Positions 35,011 through 47,756 are shown, numbered from the stretch's first letter. The stretch: DNA of 64,000 bases from Rhodamnia argentea (GCF_020921035.1 NC_063157.1:23515015-23579014), one strand, 5' to 3'. Notes: a model not told the origin generated them from the sequence alone. Numbers and translations are program-made.

Positions 35011-38000
35011 TCCCCTAAGCTATGAGTAAATCTGATTTCAGACGTGTAGAAGCTCAGACAGGATCCTGTCTGGGAAATACTATTGCAAGCTACTTATCCT
35101 GACATTTTATGGCAGGAACAAAGATGAAATTGCAGAAGGAACTTGATCGCATCATTCAGAAGATTATGGATCTGAATATTGGTGATGTACCCTACAAATC
35201 GAAAACGAATAAGAAAACGAAGAAACCACCAAGCACACAGGGAATATTAGTATGCTACGAACCGAAGGCGAAGAAGAAAGCACCTAGAGTCGAACTCGAT
35301 TCGGAGACAGTTCGAAGGTGGGAGTTGTTGATACTTTTAGATGATGGTGGTGCCAATGAGGCAGACGACAAGGACACAGATAGAAAGTGGGAACGGGAAA
35401 GAGGAGTCTTCCGAGGCCGGGTCGAATGGTTCCTTGCCCGCATGCATCTAATTTTAGGTAAACATCTCAATGCAACAGCTTAATCATCCTGCACCTTTTA
35501 GTACACTAGAAACCTGAGAAATGAATGTTTAGTAGGAAGCATGGTTGGCAACACAAATAATATTGCAGCAACAATTTCAAGTACAGGGACACGCCTTTAA
35601 TTGAGCGACCTAATAAACCTTACAAGCTCAAAAGAGCACACCAAATTGTCACTAACCACTCAATCTACACAATTCTCCAACTTCACTTACTCAACACCAA
35701 CTCATGCCACTCAGCTCACTCACGAGAACTCAAACTTCTTATTTTCCTCTCTCTCTCCCATGGGCGCGCACTCTTCACCGAACTCTTCTAGGCTATTTAA
35801 CAGATACACTAAGCTGGTCTTCCTTGCTGCGACATTCTTGCTGGAAATTTCCAGCACATTGCCTTTACACAAGATAAAGGAAATCTCTGAATGATTTCTA
35901 GGCAAACGCATCCTTGTTATTGTGGAAATAACCGACGCACATTCTAGAGTTATATCTAATCAATGTGGGAAGAGTATTGGACAAGCCCTAGAGAATCGTA
36001 GAAAGATGGAACAATATTGGTCATTTCATAAGGAATACATACAATGTAAAAGAAGAATGAACACACAATGTCTCGTTTCATTCAAAGGGGGCTTCATGAT
36101 TGCTTCAGGCAATTTTTGCTTTTCCTACTTTACAAGAATGCAGAACTATGCTTGATAGTAAGCAATTAGGTCATCTGGTGCTAGAGATAGCATTATCTTT
36201 GAGAGAGTCGAATCTTCAATTTGTTGTATATGATTCATACGTCTTAGGATACTTGCTAAGTTTTCTATAGAAATACAGAAGATCAAATCAACTTAGTTAT
36301 CTTACTATGAGGTTATGATATTTAATCATTTCAAAATAGCTGTATCTGCGATCATTGTGGTTTACATGAAGAAGTAACGGAAGAACATATTTGCAAACTC
36401 TGCAGGGGATAGGCATTTCACATTTTGGAAAGGCTCCGTCGTGGACTCAATCATTGGAGTGTATCTGACTCAGAATGTGTCAGATTATCTTTCGAGGTTA
36501 GTTTCAGCTTAGTAACAGGTGGCAATTTTCTTTCCCTACATTATGTTTTTTGAAATCCATGTACACATTGCTCTTACTGCGGAAACTTTGGAAAGAAGCA
36601 AGCAATCATGATCTTTTTGACCGTCTGTTTCACTTACAGCAACGCGTTCATGTCATTAGCTTCAAAGTTTCCCCTCTACCCAGTCAAAGGTGAAGAAAAC
36701 GGGGACAGGGAGATTACTGATGTCCAAGAGACTATTGGAAGTGACCCAGAACCCAGATGCAGTTCTGGAGATGATAACCCTATAAAAATTCAAGTTGACC
36801 AAATTCAGGAATTGCATAACATCTTAAAACAATTTTTGGGGAAAGAAGAAACAGTGAGCGCTCAAGGAGATATGAAACACGAGAAAGGGCATGCCGGAAG
36901 TCAAGCATCTGCTTCAGGAGAAAAGAAAAAGAAAGTAAAAGTCAAGGAGAAGAAAACCGATCCCTTGGAGTGGGAGGAGCTGAGGAGGTTATATTCCAGT
37001 GTCGGACCAAGAATCCCGGATCATATGGACTCTGTGGACTGGGATGCAGTTAGGCGTGCAAAGCCTGAAGAAGTTGCAGAAGCCATCCAAGCACGCGGTC
37101 AACATCGCATTCTAGCAAAACGAATCCAAGTATTTTCCTTGACATTCAATTCATGACAAGCTATTCCTTCCAGGTGTACCATAGCAATTTGGTTCAATGA
37201 ATGAGATACTTGTTATGCATGTAGGATTTTCTTAATGAGCTGGTTAGGAAACAGGGCAGCATTGACCTCGAGTGGCTAAGAAATTGCCCACCTGACAAAG
37301 CAAAGTATGCACTTATTAATTGATTAGTTTGCCATATGTTTTGTAAAAGCCAGTGTTACTCATTCACTTCTTTTTTTGTGCGCGCAGAGAATACTTGTTA
37401 GAAATACCTGGATTGGGATTGAAGAGTGTGGAGTGTGTACGACTTTTGGCACTTCAGCATGTGGCCTTCCCGGTAAAGATCTAGTGAAAAAACAGATAAG
37501 CTCATTCTAGAATGTAGTTTGTTCAATCGCCTCACAAGCCTAGTTTTTCACAAATTCAGGTTGATGTTAATGTTGGTCGCATAGCGGTGCGTCTTGGTTG
37601 GGTTCCCCTCGAACCATTACCTGAAAATCTTCAAATACATCTGCTTGAAAAGTAAGAATTCCGCCAAAAACTAAGTGATAGCATAACTTTTAGAAGAGGG
37701 GAAAGTGGAAACTCACATATTGGTACCCTGCAGGTTCCCAGTAATGGATGAAATTCAGAAGTACCTATGGCCACGACTGCGCGAACTTGATCAACGGACC
37801 TTGTAAACGCCTACTTCCCTTTTGCAGAAATTGTGTTGGCAGCTATGTTTAATTGGAAATTTAGTCTCAACTAATGCGTTCTGTGCTGAATTTTTTTATA
37901 TCCATTTTCCAGGTATGAGCTGCACTATCATTTAATTACACTTGGAAAGGTATGCCCCCGTATATCATTCTCTTGCTTTGAGAATGTGTTGGTGGACTAT

Positions 38001-40254
38001 ATTGCTGATTATTTCCTAATGGAAACAGGTTTTCTGCACGAAGACCAAGCCCAATTGCAACGCATGTCCAATGAGGGGAGAGTGCAAGCATTATGCTAGT
38101 GCATATGCCAGGTTCATGGATTCTTCTTCTTGGTCCTTTGTTATCTTAAAATCACCGACAACTGTTCCAAATGATTAAGCTGTCAGATGAAGTCGCGAAA
38201 AGATTTGAACTTTAAGACTTCCTGCTTTAAACAGCCAAATGTTCTAAAAGTTTAAGCTATTAGATGAAATCGTGGTTTTAATGATTGAATATACCAATGT
38301 TAACACACAAGTGACATTTAGAATAGAACAAAATCCAGGGGTACAAATATTGAGTATTGTTGAGGCTGCAGAGCTTTTTTAGGAAAGTATGAAGTCATTT
38401 TGCTAGAGACTAGAACTGTCTTTTGGTATATGGACTGATATCTTAAAACTTAACATCTTATTCTAGTGCGAGGCTTTCCCTTCCAGCACCTAAAGCAGCT
38501 AAAAATCCCGTTACTACTGGTGAAAATGCCATCGTACTTTGCAACGGAGAGTCAACTGCTGCCCTCGGTGCCACTTCACTTCTAGAGTCGGGATATCAAA
38601 CTGGAAGTTGCGAGCCCATCATTGAAGAGCCGGAGTCGCCTAAGATTGCATCTAATGAATTGTTAGAGAGAGACATAGAAGATTTCTGTTATGATGATGG
38701 TGATGAAATTCCGACTATCAAACTCAGTTCAGCAAATTTCTCAACAGACTTGCAGAGCCCCATATATGACGCTGGCATGTTTGAAGAAAACTCGAGAGCC
38801 TTAGTTGCTTTAAACGACTTCATTCCCATGCCCAAACTAAAGGAGGTGACCCGTTTAAGGACTGAGCACCATGTGTAAGTAGTAATTTTATGTTCATGGA
38901 AACCATATTTTTATATGCAGGAAGAATACATCATGAACACTCGGTTTTCTTTTTCGGCAGATACGAGCTTCCGGATTCACATCCTCTACTTAGAGAGGTC
39001 AGTTGATTTGCCTCTTTTATATATATGCCAGGTAGGTTTTAATGTAAGTTTGGGACTCAAAACACTTTTTGTATGACAGTTACCGATGCGTGAAGCGGAT
39101 GATCCATGCCCCTATCTTCTTCTTATATGGACTGAAGGTATGAACAACCCATACGAAAGAGCATGAAGGGTTCCATTACTGACTGGCTTAAATGATTTAG
39201 AAGGAATAAATAGGCATAGTTGATTCTTTGATCTTGGGAAAGACAGTATGTGGGTGATCTACAGACAGTACCAGTTACCCTCAAGTTCATGAGAATTATA
39301 TGAACTCTGTTAACTTCATAACCAACATCTCTCGTGAACTTTTCTATGATCAGATGAAGCTGCGGATTCATCTAAGTCTTCTAATGGCGCATGCGACTCT
39401 TGCCCGACTACAGAAGCTTGTAATGAACAGACCTGTCGAGAACAGAGTTGTGCTACAATCAAAGGAACACTTCTGGTTGGTGAAAATTAAGTCGATACCT
39501 TAATTGTTGGTAGTTGAACCCTTTTGTCCTAACAAGACTTGAAATAGCGACTAACGCTTAAAATACTTATGTGCAGATCCCTTGTCGAACATCTCTGAGG
39601 GCAAGATTTCCGCTAAATGGAACATACTTTCAAGTAAACGAGGTGAGCATAATCTAGGCCAATCTTTTTTCTCCTATTCTGTCAATATCACTTTCATTTT
39701 CCATTCTCTGGTCTTAATATCCGGATTAACATTGACGTCTCGAGTGTGCTCAGGTTTTCGCCGACCATGAATCAAGTCATAACCCGATCGATGTTCCCAG
39801 AAGATGGATATGGAACTTACCGAGGAGAATGGTGTATTTCGGAACTTCAGCATCCTCAATTTTCAAAGGTGGGTTGCCCAGTTGTAAGTTCTGATAAAAT
39901 CTTGTTACGTGGCTTACCGTCTCCGTGTTCTTCTCGAGCAGGATTAACCATGGGGAAGATTCAGTATTGCTTTCGCAAAGGTATGAAAGAGCCTTTCTAT
40001 TAAACTTTGCTGATATCAATTTTTCCCTCTCCACCTAAAGTCATCGACAGCGTTCTCTTTAACAAGAATTTTAACCTTGTGAAATCGGGGGTTAGAGTTG
40101 CATATTGATCTAGATTCGTCTGATAGATGAATTCTGATATGCAGGATTCGTTTGTGTACGAGGAATCGATCGGAAAACAGGGGCTCCTAGACCTCTGATA
40201 TCAAGATTTCATCGACAACCGAACAAGCCGCTCAAGGCGAAGAAGGCGACATAG
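33146..40254 (+). CDS. DML: DEMETER/ROS1-like 5-methylcytosine DNA glycosylase
   Basis: Nineteen exons: 33146-33593, 33849-34784, 35116-35457, 36406-36496, 36640-37129, 37225-37304, 37388-37472, 37560-37651, 37734-37802, 37913-37949, 38029-38111, 38467-38874, 38961-38997, 39080-39137, 39354-39475, 39577-39642, 39754-39868, 39942-39980 and 40145-40254. GT-AG throughout and phases close, giving 1,235 codons. Residues 150-461 are basic (KTRRRKPKKKKHTPKVI, SCRRHLDF). Domain A spans about 530-620 (VFRGRVEWFLARMHLILGDR, FWKGSVVDSIIGVYLTQNVS, NAFMSLASKFPL). The helix-hairpin-helix glycosylase half starts near 704; Lys808 in IPGLGLKSVECV and Asp826 in VDVNVGR are 18 apart, as in DEMETER. The Fe-S ligands are Cys893, 900, 903 and 909. 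The C-terminal domain (1055-1235) has DDPCPYLLLIW, VNEVFADHES and FVCVRG. The family removes 5mC by base excision in the nucleus, opposing silencing. At 1,235 aa it is shorter than DME or ROS1, mainly N-terminally. Which DML class it belongs to needs a tree. Confidence 0.95.
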
Positions 40255-41859
40255 ATAATCTGCTTTGGACAGCAACATAGTATGTTGGTTTTGAACCTCC
40301 TTAACGTTGTAGGCAGTGATTAAACTAAATTGAATCCTCTCATTATTTAGTTTCGGTTTGATAAGGAGTATGCAAATGGCATGAAATCGTGCCAAACTTT
40401 ATTCTTTATCTCTACATTCAACAAAATTACATTCCCACTATTAATGATTTCGTTTAGTTAAATGTTCATTAATGAGTTTGTGTTCTTCACACTTTTTGTT
40501 ATGGATGAACTCTGATCATTTTTATACACGGAGAGCTTGAATCAGAGCCGTCGAGATCGAAGGATGGATCTGCGAACAAGGGAGATGGGACTCTTGCCCC
40601 CACTTATTTTACTGATATATCAAAATAATTTAGCGATTTAGTATTTAAGAAATTATTTTAGCCTGAAAAAGGAAATATCTTCTCTTCCTACTAGATTTCT
40701 TAAAAAGTACACAACCAAGACGAGAGTAATATTTTCGTTTCAATTTGCCCACACAAATTGATAAAGCTCAACAAAGAATTTTAGATCAGCATTAGCCATA
40801 TCATGTATGATGGTCGACGATCACGTCTTCGATTTTCGACCAAAATGGCTGGAACAACTACATTGAAAAATTATCAAAAAGTTCGGTGTTAAAATTTTTT
40901 TTTTTTTTTGGGTCGAAAGGTTTAGTATGAGATTGATCGAATTGAAAAATTTACGTCGAATTGGCATCCGTACAATAGATCTAGAACTTTATGTACAATA
41001 AAAAAAAATTAATAGATCCATGTCTATATGAGATTTACCAAAGATTGAGGCGCGTTGAGCTCGTCTGAACCTGATGTCTACTACAATTTTCCTTCACGAG
41101 TAGCAATGGCGTGTCTTAAGTCCCCAATCTCCAACAGCTGCTACCTTAAGATAAGGTCGATTCCCCTTTCGAAGAAGCTTGGTTTCCTCGCCGAACAGAA
41201 GGTCCAAGACAAGAGACACGATCTCCCAGAGAATATCCGAAGAAGGAAAGACCGATGCATAAGGGAACCGATAAAATGACACGACAGACATGAATCGTCT
41301 CGTGCGTGATCTATTAATCTATATCCATACTCTCGATTTCATCGCAACAACTTAACTTGATAATCTGCAACCTTAACACATTAGCCATGGGACGACGAGG
41401 CGAGAGCGACTGGATCCATTGCCGTCCCATCCCATGTGGCGATCAATGCATTTAGTAGTTCTATCCCTGTCTTGGAAAGCCTGCTGAGTTGTCAATATCC
41501 ATGTGACCCCTTTCGACGTCATATCAATTTCTATGTGACCCCTTTCGACGCCATAGCGAATTGATGACGTGGCATCGTTTTCGCTCAAAACCATCCGTCG
41601 TAATGATCTATATATACGACATCTGCGTCACCCGGAAATTGGATTTGATGATTTGCGGAACTCAAATTCGTCTTCATTGCTAAACCTTTTAAGAGAATTA
41701 CAATTAAGATTAATAGAAAAAGACAGAACAACACCACCACCACGCGACACGCATCCTCGGTGCCACACAAACTTTTTCCATCTGCGCGGATTCACTCGGA
41801 CGTGCGCAGCGGCTCGACGAAAGAAAAGCGTCGAAATTCCTTCCCACAAACATCGTAAA
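40255..41859. other. Intergenic between convergent genes; truncated Mutator-like end
   Basis: The left part should hold the glycosylase 3' UTR. At about 40780-41005, 'gattttcgaccaaaatggct' and 'aattggcatccgtacaat' resemble one arm of the Mutator-like family, truncated. At 41498-41560 a unit of about 34 bp with 'tatgtgacccctttcgacg' occurs twice. The right part should be the 3' UTR of the gene at 41860. No other gene is seen. Confidence 0.45.
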
Positions 41860-42816
41860 TTACGGTTTTACCCCCACCCTCCGCTTGCTGGGGACCGGGT
41901 TCGACCGGGACAGGCGGGCCCACGGCTCGAGGACCGAGTCCCGGAACCTGTACGGAAGCACCTGGTTCCTCCCCCGCTTCGACCTCACCACCGGCAGCGA
42001 CGTCGGCGGCGGCGCGTCCACCTCGGACTCTCCGGCCTCCGAAATCTTTCGCTTCTTCTTTGACCCCGGCAACTCGGTCTTGGTCGATTCCTCAGTTGCG
42101 TCTACTTTGGTCCGAGGGGAAACGTGGAGCTCGAGCCGCTGACTCGGTCGCTCCCTAGACTCGGTCTCACCGTCCTTGTCTTCGTTGCCGTCGCCGACGC
42201 CGTGTCCAGAGACCAATTTCGCCGCTTCGACGAGCAAGGCCAAGAAGCCGTCGCTGTTCGACCGCTTCATCTCGCTCGCACGGTCTTCGTCGCTCTTCTC
42301 AAAGCTCTGAACTTGCACATTTGTGATCTCCGAAGCACCGTCTTCATCACCACTTTCTTCTTCTTCTTCTTCTTCTTCTTCTTCAGCTTTGTCGTGATCT
42401 CTCTCTCCAGCCTCGACAATTCGTTCGCAGTTCTTCTCATCAGTTTGCTTTGCCATTTCGCATTCAACCTCAGAGCCCTTCTCGAGCACCGTATTCCTCT
42501 CACGAACTTCAGGAGCCGCGACAGAGCTCGAACTGAACGAGCCGCTTTCGTCCCCAAAACCCACCTTTTCTTCTTCTTCTCCTTCGTCGCCGAACGAAGC
42601 ACTACACAATCGGAGGTTCAGATCGATGCCCAGACCTCTGTTCGAGCTCTGGAGACCGAAAGATGGGCTCTTGGAAGAAGCTATTATGTGGAGAATCTTG
42701 TGGAGACACGCTTGAGCTTTGGAACGCCCACGCCGATTGTCCTTATCGTCGCTCAATGGAGGAGGGGGTCGCGCCTGATGATCGGAATGGTCGACGAATT
42801 GAAACGTGGAAGACAT
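41860..42816 (-). CDS. Uncharacterised plant protein with EAR-like motif and poly-Glu tract
   Basis: A single exon of 318 codons from the ATG at 42816, convergent with the glycosylase. Visible features: GIDLNLRL near residues 63-70, an LxLxL-type EAR-like motif that in plants can recruit TOPLESS corepressors; a Ser-rich stretch; a run of Glu encoded by a (TTC)n microsatellite on the plus strand (about 42355-42385); a predicted helix GFLALLVEAAKLVSGH; a basic KKKRK cluster; and a conserved-looking C-terminus RGRNQVLPYRFRDSVLEPW. I have seen the last motif in plant proteins of unknown function. A nuclear regulator is a guess from the EAR-like motif and basic cluster. A 6-codon upstream ORF (42901-42881) lies in the presumed leader. 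Confidence 0.75.
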   Translation of the reverse strand: MSSTFQFVDHSDHQARPPPPLSDDKDNRRGRSKAQACLHKILHIIASSKSPSFGLQSSNRGLGIDLNLRLCSASFGDEGEEEEKVGFGDESGSFSSSSVAAPEVRERNTVLEKGSEVECEMAKQTDEKNCERIVEAGERDHDKAEEEEEEEEEESGDEDGASEITNVQVQSFEKSDEDRASEMKRSNSDGFLALLVEAAKLVSGHGVGDGNEDKDGETESRERPSQRLELHVSPRTKVDATEESTKTELPGSKKKRKISEAGESEVDAPPPTSLPVVRSKRGRNQVLPYRFRDSVLEPWARLSRSNPVPSKRRVGVKP

Positions 42817-42880
42817 TGTTTAGGACTCGACGACCCCTTTTTCCGCTGCGAGATTTGGAGGCTCCGCAGGTGCGAAAACA

Positions 42881-42901
42881 CTACGCTTGCTGTGTCGCCA
42901 T
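42881..42901 (-). promoter_or_regulatory. Short upstream ORF in the leader of the 41860-42816 gene
   Basis: ATG at 42901 is followed by five sense codons and TAG (M A T Q Q A stop), ending 64 bp before the main ATG. Its context, cccATGgc, is favourable. It would matter only if the transcript starts upstream of it, which I cannot verify. Confidence 0.35.
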
Positions 42902-43287
42902 GGGAGAAGATGAAGATGGGTGCTCGTGCTCTAGAAACCAAGGGATCGGGAGAGACGAGAGAAACAGTACTGAGTGAGAGACAAAAGCAAAGGTTCACAC
43001 ACGATACGCCCGGCCTTGGAGCTGGAAATAAAAAAATTTTACTTTTTTTTTCCTCTGTTTAATGGATAACCAATACCAATATTTTCTTATGGGGGTATTG
43101 TTTCTTAAGACTTCATCACATTTTCTACTTCCTCTACACACGCCCATGTCTTATTTGTAATACCCGTCGTCCTACATGACAATAATAGGTTCTTTATTTT
43201 AAAAAATAAAGAATCAAGAAAAACATTTTCCTCTCGTGAAAAAAAATATTTTTAAAAGTAGGGAAAATATTTTTCCCCTTTTAACTC

Positions 43288-43456
43288 TAGAGATGAGCAA
43301 CTTGAATCGGACCGGCCGGACCAGATTGGGACCCGGACCGGACCACTGGGTCGGTCTAGTCCTTGAGGGGGGCGGTCTAGTCCTCGATCCCAATAAATGG
43401 GATTGATGATCAAGCGATCCAACCCCTGGTTCCATGATGGATGGGATCGAATCGCC

Positions 43457-43498
<42 letters not shown>

Positions 43499-44109
43499 CA
43501 AATTTTTTTGAAGAACTAATTAACCTAATTTCTCCATCTTCTGTTCAACATTCATTCCTCTCCTCTTGCCCAAACACTGGCATCTCGCCTTCGTAACGCA
43601 GCCTCCGATCGTGTTTATCAATATACGATATCCGATCGTATTTTGTTTTGACTCAATCTGCATTCTGTCTTGACTATATTGTGCAAACCCATTGTTTTGT
43701 TCGTACTTGGATTTAGTGAAGTACTAGTGTAATCCCACTTTGAGCATGATTCTTTCCACTTTGAGGAGAATGATGCAAGAGCATAATATTGTTTCAATTG
43801 TTTTAAGTGTTTTTCTTCCTAATTGAGTCTCTTCTTATTATTTTAGGATCATAAACACTCATGTGATAGTTGTATGATAGTCATGTATATGTTTTATTAT
43901 GTAAGATGGCTGAGATTGGAAGTTGTTAGTTTAAATCCAAAGGTTAAATTTCTATAGGCAAGTGGTGTTAGCGATTTCATTGAGACCAGCCGGACCGACG
44001 GCCCCAGGTCAATCCGATACCCGATCTCGAAAATTTATGGACCGGGACTATCGATCCAATCCCCAGTTCATTACCGTGATCGGACCAGGCCGGACCATGC
44101 ACACCTCTA
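43288..44109. mobile_element. Non-autonomous hAT-like element with perfect 8-bp target duplication
   Basis: The exact 8-mer tttaactc lies at 43280-43287 and 44110-44117. The ends TAGAGATGAGCA (left) and TAGAGGTGTGCATGG (right, reverse complement) are inverted repeats. Subterminal DNA is filled with GGACCGG/CCGGTCC-type motifs. It contains an (AT)n microsatellite at about 43460-43492 and no transposase. It lies in an AT-rich region (43200-44600) that may be an older element, with an end reading 'cgagaaacgaacgaagtc' at 44565-44585. Confidence 0.85.
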
Positions 44110-44117
44110 TTTAACTC

Positions 44118-46250
44118 CCTTTTAAAAGAATAAAATACTTTCCATCTTCTTTGCTTCATCCTCTCTTTCACATTTCCTTTCTTTTTAATTATGTTTTTAT
44201 TTTATTTTTAAAAAAAATTATTTTTTTCATTTTTTTTATTTTTCTCTTTTATTTTTTTTTATTAATTTTCTTCTTTTCTCTTCTCCTTCGGGTGGTCGGC
44301 TAGTACAATCGATGAGCTCGACCTCGCTGGCTTGTTGCCGGCGATCGACGTAAGAGGGGAAAATAAAAAAAATAAACACAAGAGAAAAATAAAAATATAT
44401 ATAAATAAGAGTAAAAATTATTAAAAGAAGTGCATGAACGAAAATCTAAGATGATTTTCTATACCAAATAATGAAAAATGTTATCCATATTATTTTCGGG
44501 TTTCAGCCAAATACCAGAAAATATTGTCATTCTCCTAAAAAATGACTTTACACACCTCATTTTTCGAGAAACGAACGAAGTCTAATAACATCTATTTCAA
44601 TTGATTTGGAAGCTCAAAATGTTCGACTATCATGTTATGAAAAAAGAACTACAATTGTAGAATTATTATTTCACATTCACTATTGGGAGAGTGATGCATG
44701 TGCTAATAATTGGCCTAATACCCAAAAAAGATACTTAACTTTAGCATCTGTCTCAATTATATCTAAAAAAAATTGTCACATAAAAATCTCAAACTTTTAC
44801 TTTTCTCTCAATTCTACCAGCCTAATACTTAAAAAAATTCCCAACTTTAACATATGTCCTAATTATATTACCCTTTTTATTCATAAAAAAACTTCAATTT
44901 TTACTTTTATCCTTATTTTATCACTATTAGTCTTTTGTCTATAATCACAATTAGTTAATCTTACAAGGCTCGAGTTTTCTTGCTCAGCTTACCAATCAAT
45001 TACACCTCAACAAAGTTGATATAAAAAAAATCACAAATTCTTTTTTGTTGTCCGCTTCCCCTACACATTGCTGGGAGATACAGAGCCACTTAAGAAGACG
45101 CGTTTCAGATTCTCTCCGGCACTCAATTGCCCAAAAACAGCTAGACGTGAAGATCTAATTATTTAGACAAATGATCTCAAATATCGTCGTTCGTTAAACC
45201 CGCTGTTTCTGAATTTCGAAAATTCATTGGTAAGTTAGATGAGAAAATTCGAGCTATGTAGGATTAACTAATAGTGATTATAAACAGAATGTTGACGGTA
45301 GTAGAATCGCGACAAAAGTAAAATTTATGGGTTTTTATGAGATAATTTTTTTAATAAAATTGAGATATCTAATAAAATTAGATTTTTTTTAATACTAAGC
45401 CTTTATTATTAACAATTCTTAGCAGAATTTTTGCGCATGTTAAACCATGTGGCAAATGTGACTGAATAGAGACGAGGAGCGAAACCTCATCTTTGGGAAA
45501 ACCTAAGAATCATATAACTGCGATTAGTTAAAAGTCCCAAAATAACAAATATCATCACCTGCTCGTTAATTTAATTGTTGTTGTCCATCACAAGGATAAT
45601 CAAAGGCGTGCATTCATGAAACTGGAAATAAAGGGTAATTTGGGGGGGATTTGGGAGTGCCGAGCCAGCGACACGGCGGATTGGTCCTCGGCGGAGGTGG
45701 CGTGAAGTTGAACCTCTCGAGGTCACACGACAACACGTGGACCGATCGATCTCCTTGGACACACTATATGTATCGGCGTGGCACGTAAACGAGCCCGACG
45801 CGACCCGATTCCGACCCGTAATTGAGAGAAAACCCAGCACCGGGTCCCTTTCTTGTTGCGCAAAAATGGAACGATGGATGTCATTTTTCTCTCGGAGGTA
45901 TTTCCACGGTAGCTTCTTCTCGGCGCGATCGGAGCTTCGTGGGACTTGGACGTAACCTGGCTTGGGGGCGGTGGCCCTACCCACGACGTCCTTTTCGTGT
46001 AGCTAGAATCGTAGCCCTTGGATGGCACGACATTTAATGCGGGACGTACGATCCCCCCTTCTGCTCACCCAACCGCTTCGAGGATATACGTAATAGTATC
46101 TGACTGTCGTGCTGACATGGCTAGCATTTGTTGGAGAAAAACAAAAAATTTCGTATCTTGCGGCTGGCTTAGACTGTTTTTGCAACGTAAATTGAACTGA
46201 GAATAAATAACGATATTAATGATGCTCATAATCCACGAAGGAAGGGCCTT
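44118..46250. other. Intergenic, no gene recognised
   Basis: 44160-44420 is T- and A-rich with a GC-rich island, 'gagctcgacctcgctggc', like the cores of the Mutator-like elements. 45640-46060 is GC-rich with open frames on both strands (for example 45571-45984 -), none with a recognisable domain. Confidence 0.4.
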
Positions 46251-46257
46251 TTCCCAC

Positions 46258-46480
46258 TTTTTTTTTTCTTGTGGAAAGAAAGATTCCATTCATTAATCAG
46301 CATAATACTTAAGAGGTATATAAAATGCTTTCATGCCTAACAACTCTCAAATAACCACAGAAAAAAAAAAAAAAACAAGTCCGAGAAAGCAAATAACACA
46401 GCATATTCTGCAGCTAGAAGCACACTCTTATTCTTCAAGAATAGATCTGCCACCATAAAAGTTTTGCTGATTGTAGAAAT
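46258..46480 (-). mobile_element. LINE 3' end fragment
   Basis: Read on the minus strand, the segment ends with 'ttaatgaatggaatctttct' and 'ttccacaagaaaaaaaaaa', the typical tail of a plant L1-type retrotransposon. No reverse transcriptase reading frame is attached, so it is a 5'-truncated copy. Confidence 0.55.
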
Positions 46481-46499
46481 TTGTAATAAAAAGAGTTGG

Positions 46500-46709
46500 G
46501 GAAAATATATAAGAAAATAAAAATATATTTAAAAATTCAAAAAATTATTATAAAATATTATCCACGTGAACGATTTCCAGCCAAAATTGATCAAATGTAT
46601 TCAATTGGTAAAAAGTGAAATGTATAGGAATGCATTGACAAAATTAAAATGTGTAGGACTGAATTGACAAAAGTGCAATTAGTTTAGGACTTTTTTGACA
46701 ATTTTTCCA
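46500..46709. mobile_element. Internally deleted Mutator-like element
   Basis: The right arm is clear: 'gtgtaggactgaattgacaa', then 'gtttaggacttttttgacaa' and 'tttttcc'. The left end is reduced to 'gggaaaatatataag'. Flanks share 'aagagttg' and 'agagagttg', a possible imperfect target duplication. Confidence 0.5.
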
Positions 46710-46719
46710 AGAGAGTTGA

Positions 46720-47750
46720 GTCCAGCATGAGATCAGGTTTTGCGAATATCTTTTGAGTCAAGCTCGAATGTGATGCTCGATCGAAAGCTCCAATTAAAAT
46801 TTGAGCATCAAATATGCAATTGGAGTCGAACTTAGCCTCAACGGTGTATCTATCAACTCATATCCGATAGTGTATCGACTCGACTCCACTCAATTCCATC
46901 CCTAATACTGAGCTTCACTTCCCTGGGCGAAATGGCGACTTGAACTCGACAGTCACTACCTCGCACAAATTGGACGACTTGTTAGCCTCGACCAAACCAA
47001 GCATGTCAATCTCCTGCTTAGCTTCCTCGTGATCAGTTCATAGATTGATCAGCATGTCCAATTTTTTTTTTTTTACCACGTTGATTTCTAAATTACTTTC
47101 AGTACATGCTTCATCGTGAAAAATGGAAAAATTTAAAAACAAAAAAATTAGCACAATCCATTAGCATCTCTATCATCATTCTTTGGGTTTTATTACGTAA
47201 TGGGCTGAAATCGTAAAGCTTGTCTTGCGTAACGTTAGGCCTACATAGGAGGGAGACAAAATCTTAGCTAGGCTTTTTGCATAACCAATGTTTATCCAAC
47301 GTTAATTCCTTGTCATAAACTTAGAAGTTGGACTGGGATTCAAGCAGTCTTAGGATCTTTATCTCTTTAATCATTAATTCGGTCATGATAAATTGCAAAT
47401 TCCTATTTTTCGACGAAAAACTACCGCCCCAATTTTTTACAATTTACTATTTCGTTCAGGAAATTAAAAAAAAATATTTTAATTTTGGTCTTTCCCATTG
47501 AAAAATCAAGTGGCTTAGTAACGGAACGGGCTTTCCACATCCCCAGCGATCATGGCCCAACCAATGAGAACGACGTAAAACCTATGGGTCACGGTGAAGC
47601 CCGCTTATGTAATTGCGCATCTTAGATTCGTAGTTATCTTCTTCTTTTGACCTAATTATTAAAAAAAAAAACAAAATTTTTAAGTGAAATCGATACGACC
47701 TCACTTCATTAACAGGGAAAAGACGATTTGTCCAGCAATTGAATGTATTT
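46720..47750. other. Intergenic, no gene seen
   Basis: AT-rich with homopolymers at about 47058-47075 and 47659-47670. No coding or transposon structure identified. Confidence 0.4.
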
Positions 47751-47756
47751 AAAGCT

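Noticed and set aside
35601..36155. Open frames between exons 3 and 4 of the glycosylase
   Set aside because: Located in a 948-bp intron; no homology to the gene family, and flanking exons splice perfectly without them.
42124..43062. 312-codon plus-strand frame overlapping the minus-strand gene at 41860-42816
   Set aside because: It has poly-Phe from the (TTC)n run and no recognisable domain. The minus frame has conserved-looking motifs and a proper start.
45571..46037. Overlapping open frames in a GC-rich patch
   Set aside because: Frames on both strands of similar length with no family signature and no linked exons.
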